From Verrucomicrobiales bacterium (GTDB lineage Bacteria > Verrucomicrobiota > Verrucomicrobiia > Limisphaerales > UBA1100): DNA of 7,183 bases. Position 1 is the stretch's first letter, and each line of letters opens with the position of its first letter. Below the pieces are notes generated by a model that was not told the origin of the DNA, made no database searches, and saw only the letters and a list, made by a program, of their open reading frames with translations. Location: the NCBI GenBank assembly GCA_011523245.1, contig WTHG01000497.1, positions 1 through 7,183 on the forward strand, read 5' to 3'. Positions 7,078-7,183 of this stretch are shown piece by piece. A program made the translations under genes and the position numbers.

Positions 7078-7091
7078 GAGCCGCAAGGCTC
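7078..7091. other. Perfect small hairpin with GCAA tetraloop
   Basis: GAGCC and GGCTC pair around GCAA, a GNRA-type loop on the + strand. A second pair of arms, ATTTGC (7049-7054) and GCAAAT (7122-7127), flanks it at distance, and TTTGCT (7095-7100) could instead pair with AGCAAA (7121-7126). No T-run follows on either strand, so it is not an intrinsic terminator. I do not recognise a known small RNA. Confidence 0.3.
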
Positions 7092-7160
7092 GGGTTTGCT
7101 GGGACGCGGGGCAATGTGTAAGCAAATAGCCATAGTCGTTCCACGTGAACCTATTAACTG

Positions 7161-7169
7161 TTGTTCACG
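7161..7169 (+). promoter_or_regulatory. DnaA-box-like nonamer TTGTTCACG
   Basis: It matches TTATNCACA at seven of nine positions, counting the N. It is the left copy of a tandem pair sharing TTGTTCAC, with the next copy beginning exactly 11 bases later on the same strand. Confidence 0.45.
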
Positions 7170-7171
7170 AT

Positions 7172-7180
7172 TTGTTCACA
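7172..7180 (+). promoter_or_regulatory. DnaA-box-like nonamer TTGTTCACA
   Basis: It matches TTATNCACA at eight of nine positions, counting the N, with G instead of A at the third place, as in actinobacterial boxes. It is the best DnaA-box candidate in the window, three bases from the right edge, in tandem with the copy at 7161. Confidence 0.5.
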
Positions 7181-7183
7181 CGC

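Larger units (their letters stand above)
6899..7183. other. Non-coding region upstream of dnaA, possible oriC or dnaA control region (incomplete)
   Basis: These 285 bases hold no convincing gene. The first 46 (6901-6946) are about 30% GC by hand count, far below the flanking genes, and could be an unwinding element or the dnaA leader. Further out lie three DnaA-box-like nonamers (separate entries) and two looser TTATCC cores: TTATCCCGG at 6955-6963 and TTATCCGTC on the - strand at 7015-7007. A TCCCC-AAAAA-GGGGA inverted repeat lies at 6991-7005. Origins often sit next to dnaA and contain such boxes plus an AT-rich stretch, so an origin is plausible, but the region is cut by the window edge and the boxes are few. 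Confidence 0.4.

Overview
The window reads as ordinary chromosomal housekeeping DNA from a GC-rich bacterium. The gene set, the style of the hypothetical proteins (a secreted Pro-rich protein with secretin-N-like halves and a four-Cys protein with an acidic tail) and the dnaA sequence suggest Verrucomicrobiota. That placement is by impression only, not by a search. Most starts lack a Shine-Dalgarno sequence. The one strong SD, AAGGAG, sits in front of a TTG start.

Left part (1-2238, + strand): the 3' part of a gene for a probable exported protein, cut by the window edge; a small protein with two CxxC pairs and an acidic tail; and rnc (RNase III), which starts 5 bases after the preceding stop codon. 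Middle (2239-5508, + strand): an 81-base gap with a plausible promoter, then clpP and clpX 12 bases apart, which together encode the ClpXP protease, then a fold-type I PLP aminotransferase. Right part (5509-7183): a short convergent gap holding a strong hairpin terminator, then dnaA on the - strand, then 285 non-coding bases upstream of dnaA that run off the window.

The genes cover RNA processing (rnc), regulated proteolysis (clpP, clpX), amino-acid metabolism (the aminotransferase) and replication initiation (dnaA). The stretch upstream of dnaA is the most interesting part. It has an AT-rich segment next to the dnaA start with three TTTGA repeats, and further out three DnaA-box-like nonamers, two of them in tandem exactly 11 bp apart at the very edge. 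This could be one side of the chromosomal origin or a dnaA autoregulatory region. I found no mobile element, CRISPR array, tRNA, rRNA or clearly undescribed multi-gene system.
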